This document shows positions 21,736 through 33,092 of a DNA stretch of 64,000 nucleotides, one piece after another (within the stretch, counting starts at the first letter, position 1; each line of letters begins with the position of its first letter). A program made the position numbers and the translations under genes. Below the pieces are notes generated by a model, which saw only the letters and a program-made list of their open reading frames with translations, had not been told where the DNA came from and did not search any database. The stretch covers positions 620,001 through 684,000 of the forward strand of contig JAMXDE010000016.1 of assembly GCA_026770025.1 (NCBI GenBank), written 5' to 3'. The stretch comes from Craspedostauros australis. Its lineage: Eukaryota; Bacillariophyta; Bacillariophyceae; Mastogloiales; Achnanthaceae.

Positions 21736-22631
21736 GGCCAAGGACTGGCAGAAGAAGAGGGGCGGATGACGTGATGCTGCGATCTTGATGTTGTCACCAA
21801 CAGAGTACCCGCCGCCGATCGTGCATTGATCTCCGAAGTTCGAAGAGGATCGCAGATGGAGAACAGAGAGGGAGGGAGAAGATACAGAATCGGAAAGCAT
21901 GCAGATGCCAATGTTCTCGCAGCATCAACGATGGCGATGTCCCCGATCACGCCTCCCAATACGCCTCCCGCCATCCTGCCTGCCTCGTGCGAATTGTGAA
22001 GATCTGTTCGTCATCGAACACCATCTGGTACGAGTTTGTGACCACCAGACAGGAGAGGGGAATCGTGACAATTTGAGGGACTACAGTCTACGGTTCTCCC
22101 CTTTTGTTGTTCACTTGATCAATGAAAAGTGCGTATCCCCCAAATCAAGCCCAACACCCCCAATAATGGCCCCAAAATCGATGACGACAATGACGTAACC
22201 CCAGAACATCACTGGATGGAACAACCACGCACACGCAATCACAAAACCACCTCCAGCGAGGACTTTGATGCTGACCAACGAACGACAAACTGCAAACGTA
22301 ATCGAGAAAATCGTCGGTCGCACGAACCTCAACAACGACAGAGGCGCCACGAACAACAAGAGATCAGCTCCGCTCACCTGCCACATCGCAGCACTCACGA
22401 GAGAGCTGCATCCAGACATCGACGACTGTACAATCGACTCGACGTCACTTCGCTCCACCCAGATCCAGACAGACATAAAAAGACAGTTGTTCCGAAGTGC
22501 AACCCACGCTCTTCAACAACCTACTCCCACCATACTCTGCAGCCCATACTGTATCGCACCAGCAGCGCAGCATCACATCTCATCTCATCAGCAAATCAGA
22601 AGACAAGAACAAGAAGCAGCAACAAACCAAG

Positions 22632-25199
22632 ATGCCTCCGCAACAGCAAGCCAACGCGAACGACGGTGGTCGCAATGGAAACACCATGCACCGCGTGGGA
22701 TCGGAATCCGACATGAGCGAGGCCGGAGACAGCAGCTCGCGTGGGTACAGAGTGCGCAAGTCCAGTCTCATTGGGTAAGCTATCATCATGCTGCTCGTGC
22801 CAGTATCCATTGCTCTATTTCTTCTACTTCCTCTTGATGGTAATCTCATCCCACCACATGGCACCAAAAGCCACGCACATGTCTCCTGGGATCCAAGCAA
22901 GTCCGGAAAGGCCATGTTCAGATTCTGCTCTCCACAATGCGATCCAATTCTCACCATCTGATTCTCTTTCCCATCATCACTCCTCTCGACACGCTGCATC
23001 TGCATGCCATCTTTGCATGGCATGGTGTATTGATGATGTTGATACTACACCATTGCTGCACTTCAAATGCGCGCCATCATTTGTTGCACCACATCATGAA
23101 TCATGACACGTGATACATGACATCCACGAACTTGGAAAAAATCATGCGTTTGCAAATCAAAACGTCAACTTGGACATCATCGCCATCATCACTCTATTGT
23201 CGCCGACGTCACCGATCCCAACTTGGCAAACACAAAACAAACAAACAAACAAACAAACCACAATGCAATGGGGATACAACGTGATGTATGATGTGATACG
23301 ATCGCTCTGGATCACCACTCCAACATCGTTTTCAATAAAATCTACTCATTCGTTTCTCACATCACAATGAATAAACGAATGAATCTACTGATGAATGATT
23401 GAATGCGCCAACGATGATGACAACAACAACAACGACAATGGCACAAATGATGCTGCACATAAAACCAAAACCAAAACAGGATGATCAACTGGTCGCACGT
23501 GCTGCTCACGCACGCGCCGCAGATTCTGGCGCTCGGTCTTGTCGTCCTCTTCGGACAGATCGTGCACCAGGTGGTCAAGGATCTGTTCGGGGATAGCGAG
23601 GTCCGTTGGTATTCGTGGGAGACCATCTCTGTCATCTTCACGGCCATCAGCGATCTCTTCTTCCGTCTCTACCTCAGCATCGTCGAAAGCCACGGTTTCT
23701 CCCTCTTCTCCACCGAAGTGAAGATCACCGCCCTCGTTCTCGTCATCGGCATCTGGTTCGTGCGTCGCGACAATCCAATCTACCTCCTCTCCTTCGCCAC
23801 CTTCAAGGCGCCGGAGGAATGGAAACGATCGCACGATGAGATCGTCGAGATGATGAAACGTCAGAAATGCTTCACCGATGACAGCCTCAACTTCATGCGC
23901 CGCATCCTCGAGAGATCTGGAACCGGACAGGCCACCGCGTGGCCACCGGGCATCATCAAGTCCCTCGAACCAGGCGCCCCCAAGGCCGACCGATCCGTCT
24001 CGGCCAGCAGAAAGGAGGCCGAGGCCGTCATCTTCGATGTCGTCGAGAACGCCCTCAAGAAGGCCAACGTTCACCCGCGTGAAATCGACGTCCTCGTCAT
24101 CAACTGCTCCCTCTTCTCCCCCACCCCATCCCTCTGCGCCATGGTCACGTCGCACTTCGGCATGCGTCAGGACGTCGCCACCTTCAACCTCGCCGGCATG
24201 GGATGCAGCGCCTCCCTCATCAGCATCGACCTCGCCAAGCGTCTTCTCGGAAAGGGTCATAGAAAGGCCCTCGTCGTCTCGACCGAGATCATCACTCCCA
24301 ACCTCTATCACGGCAACAGCCGAGGCTTCCTCATCCAGAACACCCTCTTCCGTTGCGGTGGCGCCGCCATCGTCCTCTCCAACAACTGGCTCGACGGAAG
24401 CCGCGCATGGTACAAGCTCCTCCACACCGTCCGCGTGCAGGGAACCGACGACGTCGCATACGAATGCGTCTACGAAGCTGAAGATGAATCCGGCGAGCGC
24501 GGCGTGCGTCTCTCCAAGGACATCGTCAAGGTCGCCGGCAAGACCATGGAAAAGAATTTCACGACGCTGGGACCGCAGGTTCTGCCCTTCACCGAGCAGG
24601 CCAAGGTCGTCTGGAGCGTCATCCTGCGTCTCATCCTCAAGCAGCTCGGTCTCGCCCTCAAATCCAACGGTGCCGAAGGCATGGCCACCAAGCTTCCCAA
24701 GGTCAAGCCATACGTCCCGGATTTCAAGCGTTGCATCGACCATTTCTGCATTCATGCGGGCGGACGCGCCGTCATCGATGGTACGTCGTCTTTTGCGCGT
24801 TCCATTGTGTTGTCTTCGCTGCGCTCCCTTTGTTGTCTGTGCTCGCATTGCGCGATGAAGGCAGTCCGTGCCAATGTCTCGATCGTGGTGCTTGCATCTC
24901 ACACAACATTCACTTTATCACATTCTTCTTTTCTCGCCGACTCCTCAACAATGACAATAACAACGACGACAACAACAACAGGTATTGAGAAGAACATGCA
25001 ACTGGAAGCATTCCACACCGAACCATCCCGAATGACCCTCCTCAACTTTGGAAACACCAGCTCTTCATCGATCTGGTACGAGCTGGAGTACATCCACTAC
25101 CAGCAGAAATCCAACCCGCTGAAAAAGGGCGACCGAATCATGCAGGTCGCCTTCGGTTCTGGATTCAAGTGCACGTCCGGAGTCTGGTTGAAGGTGTAG
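22632..25199 (+). CDS. 3-ketoacyl-CoA synthase (FAE1-type very-long-chain elongase)
   Basis: Three exons: 22632-22774, 23480-24780 and 24982-25199, joined in frame as SSLIG-MINWSH and VIDG-IEKNM (553 aa). The enzyme condenses malonyl-CoA with acyl-CoA in the first step of very-long-chain fatty acid elongation at the ER. The thiolase-fold triad is visible: Cys290 in NLAGMGCSAS, His473 in FCIHAGGRAV and Asn506 in LNFGNTSSSS. The His-Asn spacing of 33 equals that of plant FAE1. The N-terminal half has hydrophobic segments (HAPQILALGLVVLFGQIV; ITALVLVIGIWFV) that anchor the protein in the ER, as in plant KCS. Exon 1 encodes a polar 47-residue leader. The first intron is long (705 bp) and contains an AAAC tetramer run. 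Animal and fungal ELO-type condensing enzymes are unrelated. Confidence 0.9.
23236..23258. repeat. AAAC tetranucleotide run inside KCS intron 1
   Basis: Five to six AAAC units within the inferred 705-bp intron of the ketoacyl-CoA synthase gene. Confidence 0.75.
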
Positions 25200-25724
25200 G
25201 CAAAGCGCATGGCTGCAACATCCTATTATACCAACCGCACTACAAGTATATCCTTTAATACGATACTCTAGAGAGGAGAAACGCTGAATAAGCGAGAACC
25301 AATAGCTTGTCGGGTGCAGTTGTGTGTGTTATGTGTGTGTGTGCAACACACAATGTGGTGCGAGCTGAAGATGTTGGTATCGAAGCTGCAATCGGAGCGA
25401 GTGGGGGATACGTACGAGGAATACCATAGTGGAACGTGCGCCTCATCAACATCATCGTTTTTCCGTAGCAGAACAGTACATTATCCCACCATTCACTTCA
25501 CCCGTGAATGTACTTGAGTTGGAAACTTGCCCAACCACAGCAGAGGGGGCCATCACTTTCTCACAAGCAAGCGATAGGCAATTGCTATGATATTGGTGAA
25601 GAGAGCAGTGAAGGTTGGCATGGCGCGACCTACTCAAGGAATATGTACCAGCCAAATCTTCGAGCTTCACGGAACATAATCGTTGAGTTAACAAAATAAT
25701 AACTATTACTTCTTGCCTTTCTGT
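25200..25724. other. Convergent 3' intergenic region
   Basis: 525 bp between KCS and homoserine dehydrogenase stops, with a GT-rich tract near 25320-25345. Probably 3' UTRs only. Confidence 0.5.
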
Positions 25725-28005
25725 TTACGAGACCATGGAGGACGACCAGTCTTCTCGCAAGACAGGCATGTAGAACGGTGGCCCATTGCACCATTCCAGG
25801 CTCTCCAATTCTTCCGTGACGGCCTTGACGCTGGCGAGTGGCACCTTCTCCGTGATGAGGACGAAGGCGGCGTCATCTCGGCTGGTGACGGGGTTTTGCA
25901 GGATGGAGTGGATGGAGACGCCGTACTTTTCGCACACCTCGCCACACTCGCGGGTGATTCCGAGCTTGTCGCTGTACTTCAGGCGGATGTAGAAGACCGA
26001 GTCGTAGTCGTCGACGAATTCCATATCTGGGTTGGGTGGGTTGAATGGGAGGGACGTACTGTCGCCCTTGGCGAGCGACACGATGTCATTGACGCAGCTG
26101 TTGGCGGTTGGGTATCGTCCTGCTCCCTGCCCGATGAAGGTGGAGGAGACGAGGTTGCTGGAGACGACTTCGACGGCGTTCGTGGCACCGTTGACCGATG
26201 AGAGGCCATCGTCGGCGGTGACGTAGCATGGGGAAACGAAGGCGGCGACCTTATTGTCGCCCACGGTCTTCGCGACGCCGATCAGTTTGATTGTTCCGCC
26301 CATCATCTTGGCGTAGCCAAAGTCCAGCTTGGTGAGATCGGTGATTCCCTTGCACGCGATGTTTTCCTCACCAACCTCAACTCCGAATGCCAGCCTCATG
26401 AGGATCTTGAGCTTGGATCTGGCATCGAAGCCGCCAACGTCCAGGGTTGGGTCGGCCTCGGCGTATCCGAGCTCGGCTGCCTCTGCCAGGGCTTCGTCGT
26501 AGGATTTGCCATCCCTGTCCATGGCGGTGAGCATGAAGTTGGTGCAGCCATTGATGATGCCGCTGAGCATGGTAATGTCATCTCCCACGAAGTCGCTCTG
26601 CATGGAACGGATGATGGGGATTCCACCGCAAACTGCCGCCTCATAACGGAACTCCACCGGTACCTCGCTGTCCTTGTTGACATCCGTCAGCAGCGCCTCG
26701 ATGTCTGGGAGGCAGGCCGCGATGAGGGCCTTGTTGGCAGTGACGACGTCCTTTCCCTTCTTGAGCGCGGTGTAAATGACGTCCTTGGCCTTGTCGGTGC
26801 CACCCATGACCTCCACGAGCATGTCGAGAGAGTCATCTTCCAAAAGGTCGTCGTAAGACGTGGTGAGGGAGCATCCCTCCGGGATTTCGAAATCTCGCTT
26901 CTTGTCGAGGTTGCTGACGCAAATCTTCTTGACCTCCAGCGACTTGCCTGTCATCTGCTCGAAGTACGCCTTCTTCTTGCCAAGGATCTCAACGATTCCG
27001 CCTCCGACTGTGCCGCCTCCGAACAGACCGATTTTGAGAGTTGATGGGGCCGCATCAGCGGCCATGCCGAGTGGCGCGACCGATGATGCCTGTATTGGTC
27101 AATTGGCGTGAAGTGCAGCATTGTAGCATTGCAGCAACGAACATGATGGCATGTAATGTCCCGTGTCAGAACGTGACGTAGCGTCCAGCGGATGATCACA
27201 GAGTCGAGCGCGATTGTGTTGGGCAGATTGTGGAATTTGATTGAAGAAATACCCGTCACATATATGATAAGTGTGAGATGTCCATTGAGGAATGTCCGAA
27301 TCCATTATCCCATTCGAATCGCAGCCACGACGCAGTTTATGTTTGCATTTGCGTGTTGAATTGGCAGTTGGATTTCGCGAGAGAGATGTATTGTAGTGTG
27401 TGTGGAAGCATTCCAACATTGGCATGGGCATTGGTATGGTTCGACATGATGGAGCATTCGGTCACAACCATTGCGTGTCGAGGAAATTGCAAAGGGAGAA
27501 CATACATGATGAGATGGAGAAGTTAAGCGGGCGGTTGTCATTGCGGAAAGAGGTCAGAAATTGATTTGATTTCACTTTGGAGTTCACTTGGAAGTTCACT
27601 TTGAATTGGACTTGGATTGATGGGTCGATGCCTCGTTTGGTTGATTGGCAAAACAATACGGCAACGCCAGTCGTCACACTGCGTTGCATTCCAGTCATTA
27701 GCTCACAGTGCTTTGGGATTTTTGCGACTTCCTCAGCACGTGAGCAAGAGGGATGTGATGATGGCAACAATGGTGATGCCACTGGTAATGTGTCTTGTCC
27801 AACCCATTCGACCATGGTGCCTTGCTCAGTCACATGCCGCCGATGCCTATTGAACCCCGAAGCTCGAATGCGTTCGTCCAGTGACTCCATTCGGTGCGTC
27901 CCATAGCATGATGCTGGTACGTACCCGTGAAAGATATCTTGGGGTGAATCCAAGAGCCGGGGTGACGGCCGAGAGGCAGAGAGGAAGTGTGAAGTGGAAT
28001 CTCAT
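25725..28005 (-). CDS. Homoserine dehydrogenase, plastid-targeted
   Basis: Main exon 27089-25725. A small first exon at 28005-27925 is inferred: it encodes MRFHFTLPLCLSAVTPALGF and TPRYLSR and ends at a GTACGT donor. The main exon follows an AATACAG acceptor in phase 0 (reading ASSVAPLGMAAD...), giving 481 aa with an 835-bp intron. The first exon supplies a signal peptide ending ALGF-TP, the plastid motif. The enzyme reduces aspartate semialdehyde to homoserine with NAD(P)H, feeding threonine, methionine and isoleucine synthesis. Features: IGLFGGGTVGGGI nucleotide site, catalytic-domain VTANKALI, GGIPII and GIINGCTNFML, and a C-terminal ACT-like domain (YIRLKYSDKLGITRECGE) suggesting amino-acid feedback. 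It is monofunctional, without fused aspartate kinase. Translation from the internal Met at 27065 would lose targeting. Confidence 0.88.
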
Positions 28006-29477
28006 TGTCGATCGTTGCTTGATCCTTGATGTCTGCTGAGTTGATGTTTGTGTGAATGCTGTTTCGGTATCTGCCGATTGTTGTCGATGCCGACAATGAT
28101 TGTGATGTCAAGGTGGCTCTGTGCATGCTGTGTTGTGAAGGGTTTCGGAGATCGTGACACCGGCTGTATCCGCACAACTATTCGCATGGAGGATCCTCAT
28201 GCTGGCACTCGTGCCATCCAGGAGCTCGTTTTTGCGGTTGTGATTGATTGGTCCCTTGGTTGGCAGTTTGGGGCGATTTTTCTTCGTTGTTGCCACAATC
28301 GTGGTGGTCGTTGTGCCAATTCGCTGGGGTTCGGATACGTTTGGGTGGAAAAGTGATCTTGTGGCTGCCGATCCAAAAACATCAGTGCGACGACACGCTC
28401 GAGAAGACTCGGTCACGTTCTTCTGAAAAAGGGGGAGAGACATGTCCAATATCGTGATTTGACGGTTTACAGCTGGGTGTTTGCTTCAATTCGGGGAAAT
28501 TATAAGTGTGACTTTTGTCACAACCCCTGCTTCGTTGATGTCGCTCCCGTTTTGTTCGAGGGATTCAATAAGGTACTCAACTAGACTCTTGGGACGTGAG
28601 TATCAATCGTGTGTGATGGCTGATTCGTGAACAGTAGTGTGACTCGCAAAATAACCGTCGAAAATGTCGGTTTGGTCTTGCCAAAACACACAGCGGGAAT
28701 GGAAGAACAGCGGCGGCGTGTTCGCACGTGTGGTAAACCAGAAATCCTTGCGAACACAGACGAACACGACAGACACACACGGATGCAAAACACCGCACAT
28801 CAAATGCAGCAACGGTCACTCTTCTGGGCGAAACAACGCCCACACCGCCCTCTTTGCACTTCACCACACCACACCACACAACCCGAAGCGCTTCCTGCAG
28901 CATTCGTTAGTTGCAGTGATTCCATCAACCCCGCTGCGTCATTACCCACTTCATCCAACACAACGTTGACGAAGCTGGTCATCCCCTTTGGATGCGAGCC
29001 AGAGCAGAGCGAGGGACACCAGAATACCGACGCTCTGGAGAGAGATTGGAGCCATTGTAACACATCCTGAGACCAAGAAAGCAAGAAAGCAAACAAGAAA
29101 GCAAACAAGCAAGCAAACAAACAAGCAAGAAAACAAGCAACGAAGCAAGGAAAAGCAAAGCATAGAGGCGTGGAAAGCCAAGGAGACAAGAGGGCGGATC
29201 AGGAGAGAAGACTCCCCATCCATCAGGACGGAATCATCATCAGCAGCAGCAGGCGCATCGCGACAGTTGGAGAGGGATATCTCAACAAGGTCAAGACTTG
29301 CATCCCGCCATTCCTGCAGTGAGCACATTCACGAGAACCAGAACAATACCATACTCATAGGCTGGGCCATTCCAAAGCATCAGCACTTTGATACCTCCTC
29401 GATATTGGTACTCGCACACCACCACAGAACACCACACTCGTTCCAGACATTGCGTTCTGCAAGCGCGGGGCCTGTGG
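28006..29477. other. Divergent intergenic region
   Basis: 1.5 kb between the homoserine dehydrogenase first exon and the PH/J-like gene. Contains a purine-rich AAGCAAACAAG-type tract at about 29080-29155, just upstream of the second gene. No other gene seen. Confidence 0.4.
29080..29155. repeat. A-rich imperfect tetramer tract (AAGC/AAAC)
   Basis: About 75 bp of interspersed AAGC, AAAC and AAGA units on the + strand, in the presumed 5' UTR or promoter of the gene starting at 29478. Confidence 0.7.
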
Positions 29478-32400
29478 ATGGACACCATGAGGACCAGGAC
29501 TGACGAGCCAGACGATGAGATACCCATGTCGCCCAACCGCGCGTCGCTGCCATCGGATCCATCGAATGTGCCGCCGGTGCCACCGCCCGCACCATCCATC
29601 CGCGTGACTTCGACAGGCACTGCGACCTCGGACAAGGGCAAGGAAAAACCACAAATCCATGTTGTGGCGCTTGCGGCGATGCTGCGCGAGTGCGCGGACT
29701 TTGTGGAGAACGACGAATTCGATCCCCTCATGTACCAGGCCTTGCAAGACTTCCGCGCCTTCTACAAGTCCAAGGTTCCCAAGAAGAAGTCCGACAGCAA
29801 ACGAAAAGTCAAGCCGGCACCAAGCACTAAACGACCCAAGCCGATGGAGGGTGCGAAGACTGCCGGTTACGTCACACCGACGGATGGCTCTGTTGTCGAC
29901 ACCCAGACCGAATCGGAAAGGAGCATCGATCGGGCATCGCTCTCTCTCGATGACGAGACCAACTCGGCGGCGAATTCCAAAGAACCGACCAACGTCGCAC
30001 CCTCAGCCGCACCCGCGGCAATGTCCACATCAACTACTACTTCTCCATCCGCGTCGTCATCCAAACCAGGGTCGCCCAACAACGAATCGGCGCAAAATAG
30101 CGCCCTGCCAAAGGCAAACGGCGATGCACCCTCCAAGCCACAATCGTTCAAGAAGGCCTTCCTGGGTGTGCCCGCATCTCTCTACGACCCTGTCGCGAAA
30201 AAGGCCAACCCAGAGCCAAAGCATCCGCCCAAACATTCCGCCGCACCACAAGCGGCCTCATCTTCACAGCGCCACCTTCATCAACACAACCAGCACCATC
30301 ACGCATCCCTCAAGGCATCAGCCGCATCGATGTTCGGCAAGATCAAGATACCGAAAATTCATCTGGCCAACCCCGCCTTTGTGGCGACGTCGCGGAAGAA
30401 TGCATCCAGGGCGAAGACCGACTTGGAGGAAGCGACTGGAGCGTCCGGCTTGGTCGGCAAGGCACAGGCCTCCAACCGTCGTCGCACAGAGTCGGATAAA
30501 GTCCGGCCACCCGCAGAATGGTGCGAGGAGCACTTCACCATGGGCTGCGCTTGCAAAATGAAGCGGGATGGCAACGAAAGGTCCCCATCAAACATGTCGG
30601 GAGTCGGGACAGGTCATCGGGACACAGCTTACGGGACTGAAAACAATGACAGAAATGGTGGAACAACAACAGTTCCGATCACGCGTCGGGGGCTGTCTCC
30701 GCCAACCGTGCCATTGTCGTCGTCATCGTCACCAACCTTTGCCGCAGGTGTGAAGCAGAATGGCGGTGGCAGCAGCAGCAACATCAGCCAAGCCACCGCT
30801 GCCACCACAAACACAAGCGCGACCACCAATACAGGCACAGGCACCACGGCAAGCAACAGCCAACCAAAGATGCAGCGCAGGCAGGGATTCCGACGACCGG
30901 CAAATCCCGATTCCACCCTCATCGCGACAGGATGGGTGGAGCAGCATCGCCGTTCCAAGATGCGGGTTGTGTGGAAGGAGGTCCTGGCCACGCTCGTGGA
31001 GGGCAGGAAGCTCGGTGAGGAGACGACTTTGTGGATCCAACGCGAGGGGATGCCGCACCCCGTGACGGGCGCCAAGGAGCTCGAACCATTGCATCAGATC
31101 CCGATGAAAATTCTGCACGATGTGGCATTCTTGGATTACTCCATCGACAACCGCTTCACCATCAAGGTCTTCAATTCGCCGGAGGAATTCGTCTTCCGCT
31201 GTCCGGTGCAAAGCGACGCTCGCAACTGGGTCGCCACGCTTCGCAGCGCGCGAGACGCGGCGCAGTTCAATTTATCGACGAGAGGGATGGGTCGGTCCAT
31301 CGGCGCCGACGACTGGGACAGCACGTTCAAAACCACCTCGTCGCGATCGTCCGATGGCGACAGCAATAAGGCATCCATGAAAAATGGTGGTGCAACTTCG
31401 CATCCGGTGCCGTCGGCACCTCCACCACCGCAACCAGCGAAGCCACAGGCGGCGCAGGGCGAGGAGCAGACGAAGCGACGTCTCAAAATCTCGGAGCTGC
31501 GTGCAATCTGCCATGGAGCCGGCGTCAACACGTCCGGCATGGAGCGTGGCGAGCTCGAAAAGGCAGCGGCCGAAGTGGAAGCGCGCGGCACGTACTTCGA
31601 GCCGCCTCCAGGTGCGCATCGTCAGCAGGCCTTTTCGGCGGCACCAACGTCCACGGGCGCGCCAGCCGCCAGCAGCGCGAAGCAGAACGACCAGGCACAG
31701 AAACAAGAAGAACAGCGTCGACGTGCGGAGCTGCTGCGTAGGCAGGCCGAAGAGCAGGAGAGGCAACGCAAGATTGCCGAGCAGCAAGCCGCTGAGCAGC
31801 GAAGGCTGCGTGAGGAGCAAGTGCGACGTCAACAGTGGCAACAACAGCAGCAGCAGCAGAAGCAAGCCGAGTGGCAACGGCAGCAGCAGGAAAATGAGCA
31901 ACGCCGTCGTGCTGAAGAAGCTCGTTTGGCAGAGCAACGTCGCCAGCAGGAGGAAGCCTATCGACGCCAACAGCAATGGAATCAGCAACAACAATGGCAA
32001 CAGTCCCAGCAGCAGCAACAATGGCAGCAACAACAGCAGCAGCAGCAGCAGCAGTGGAATCAGCAACAGCAATGGCAGCAGTCCCAACAGCAGCAACAGC
32101 AACAACAGCAACAACAAGCACCTCCACCACCGCAACAGCAGCAATGGAATCAGCAGCAGCGACAGGAGTCGACCTCTTCTGCCGCAAGTCAGAAATATGC
32201 CAAGATGGCAAACCAAAGTGACGGCGAGAATGGGCAGGCCGCAATCACCCGCATCAAGCATGACATTCTCGTTCAATGGGCCTTGCAACCGCCCATGATG
32301 CAGATGCTGAGACCCATCGAGGCGCTCGTCTCAAGCATCCACAACGTCTTCCCTCCAGCACTTGGTGTCAAAACGCATGATTATTTCACCAAGTGGAAAT

Positions 32401-32618
32401 CGATCCAGCCACAGGAAACGCTGGATGCAGCCGGCCGACCGGACACGGCCAAGTTGAAGAAGGCCGTACGAAAGATCCGTTTCTTCCTGCACCCCGACAA
32501 GTTGCCGAGAGACTTGGATCCCGAACAGCAGTTCATGGTCAAGATGCTTTGGGATATCACCTCCGATGCGTGGGAGGAGTTCAACAAGAAGGCAGAGGAG
32601 CTGGACTGGGCAAAGTGA
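29478..32618 (+). CDS. Large protein with PH-like domain, Gln-rich coiled coil and C-terminal J-like domain
   Basis: A single-exon 1046-aa protein; the start is the first ATG in the frame. Residues 1-475 are mostly disordered (Pro/Ser/Thr/Ala-rich) with a short helical ALAAMLRECADFVEND segment near 60. Residues ~478-597 form a PH-like domain (ATGWVEQHRRSKMRVVWKEV ... FTIKVFNSPEEFVFRCPVQS, ending NWVATLRSARD). A SAP/LEM-like helix pair (LKISELRAICHGAGVNTSGM) lies near 665-710. An Arg/Gln-rich coiled coil and near-pure Gln tract span ~735-900. The last ~90 residues resemble a divergent J domain: IRFFLHPDKLPRDL (HPD at 1005-1007), as in auxilin-like proteins. PH plus HPD suggests recruitment of Hsp70 to a membrane, but the architecture is not one I can name. 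Confidence 0.7.
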   Translation: MDTMRTRTDEPDDEIPMSPNRASLPSDPSNVPPVPPPAPSIRVTSTGTATSDKGKEKPQIHVVALAAMLRECADFVENDEFDPLMYQALQDFRAFYKSKVPKKKSDSKRKVKPAPSTKRPKPMEGAKTAGYVTPTDGSVVDTQTESERSIDRASLSLDDETNSAANSKEPTNVAPSAAPAAMSTSTTTSPSASSSKPGSPNNESAQNSALPKANGDAPSKPQSFKKAFLGVPASLYDPVAKKANPEPKHPPKHSAAPQAASSSQRHLHQHNQHHHASLKASAASMFGKIKIPKIHLANPAFVATSRKNASRAKTDLEEATGASGLVGKAQASNRRRTESDKVRPPAEWCEEHFTMGCACKMKRDGNERSPSNMSGVGTGHRDTAYGTENNDRNGGTTTVPITRRGLSPPTVPLSSSSSPTFAAGVKQNGGGSSSNISQATAATTNTSATTNTGTGTTASNSQPKMQRRQGFRRPANPDSTLIATGWVEQHRRSKMRVVWKEVLATLVEGRKLGEETTLWIQREGMPHPVTGAKELEPLHQIPMKILHDVAFLDYSIDNRFTIKVFNSPEEFVFRCPVQSDARNWVATLRSARDAAQFNLSTRGMGRSIGADDWDSTFKTTSSRSSDGDSNKASMKNGGATSHPVPSAPPPPQPAKPQAAQGEEQTKRRLKISELRAICHGAGVNTSGMERGELEKAAAEVEARGTYFEPPPGAHRQQAFSAAPTSTGAPAASSAKQNDQAQKQEEQRRRAELLRRQAEEQERQRKIAEQQAAEQRRLREEQVRRQQWQQQQQQQKQAEWQRQQQENEQRRRAEEARLAEQRRQQEEAYRRQQQWNQQQQWQQSQQQQQWQQQQQQQQQQWNQQQQWQQSQQQQQQQQQQQAPPPPQQQQWNQQQRQESTSSAASQKYAKMANQSDGENGQAAITRIKHDILVQWALQPPMMQMLRPIEALVSSIHNVFPPALGVKTHDYFTKWKSIQPQETLDAAGRPDTAKLKKAVRKIRFFLHPDKLPRDLDPEQQFMVKMLWDITSDAWEEFNKKAEELDWAK
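31836..32155 (+). repeat. Coding CAG/CAA repeat tract (polyglutamine)
   Basis: Within the PH/J-like gene, mixed CAG and CAA codons with interspersed TGG and AAT give near-continuous Gln with a loose period of Q-W-N-Q. The mixed codons make it less prone to slippage than a pure repeat. Confidence 0.8.
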
Positions 32619-33092
32619 ATTTGCCCCGTCAAGCAACAGAGCTGCCTGCAGATGTGTGGATGGCATGGTGTGACATGGCATCGCATCGCATGGATATTTC
32701 ACTATTGTGCTAGTGTGCTTCATGACGTTGGTCGATGGACTGGCATGGGACCACGCTTTCATCTGAGCCATGCGGTATCCACAAGTGGCATCATTTACGC
32801 GACGCCATGACATGACATGCCAAACCATTCAACGGCAAGGAAGCGTAACACAACGCAAACAACTTGGGCTGCACTGTTCATGCATTAATCTCAAACAGAA
32901 GTACGAGTAAGACGACATTGCATTAGTATGTCATTACACTTTCGGTTCGAGGCTTCATGATTGCAATCTTTCACACTACTCGTACGGACACGCTCTCCAG
33001 TTGCAGATAGGATGTCATTGAATCAGCACTAACATTTGTTGTGCACATTTGCAGTCCAGGCTACCGTATCATCCATGACCATAGAACGGCCA
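32619..33092. other. Convergent 3' intergenic region
   Basis: 475 bp between converging stops. The first part holds a degenerate GGCATGG/CATCG low-complexity tract (~32660-32697). Nothing else seen. Confidence 0.5.

Larger units (their letters stand above)
20618..22631. other. Intergenic region upstream of the ketoacyl-CoA synthase
   Basis: 2.0 kb with no convincing gene. Contains GA-rich tracts (20624-20653 and ~21706-21735) and a perfect CATGC pentamer run at ~21388-21420. The last few hundred bases presumably hold the KCS promoter. Confidence 0.4.

Noticed and set aside
23385-24902. 505-codon open frame antisense to the ketoacyl-CoA synthase
   Set aside because: Acidic low-complexity translation created by codon bias of the real gene on the other strand; no domain.
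31272-32288. Leu-rich, apparently multi-membrane-spanning frame antisense to the Gln tract
   Set aside because: PolyLeu arises from reading CAG/CAA repeats backwards.
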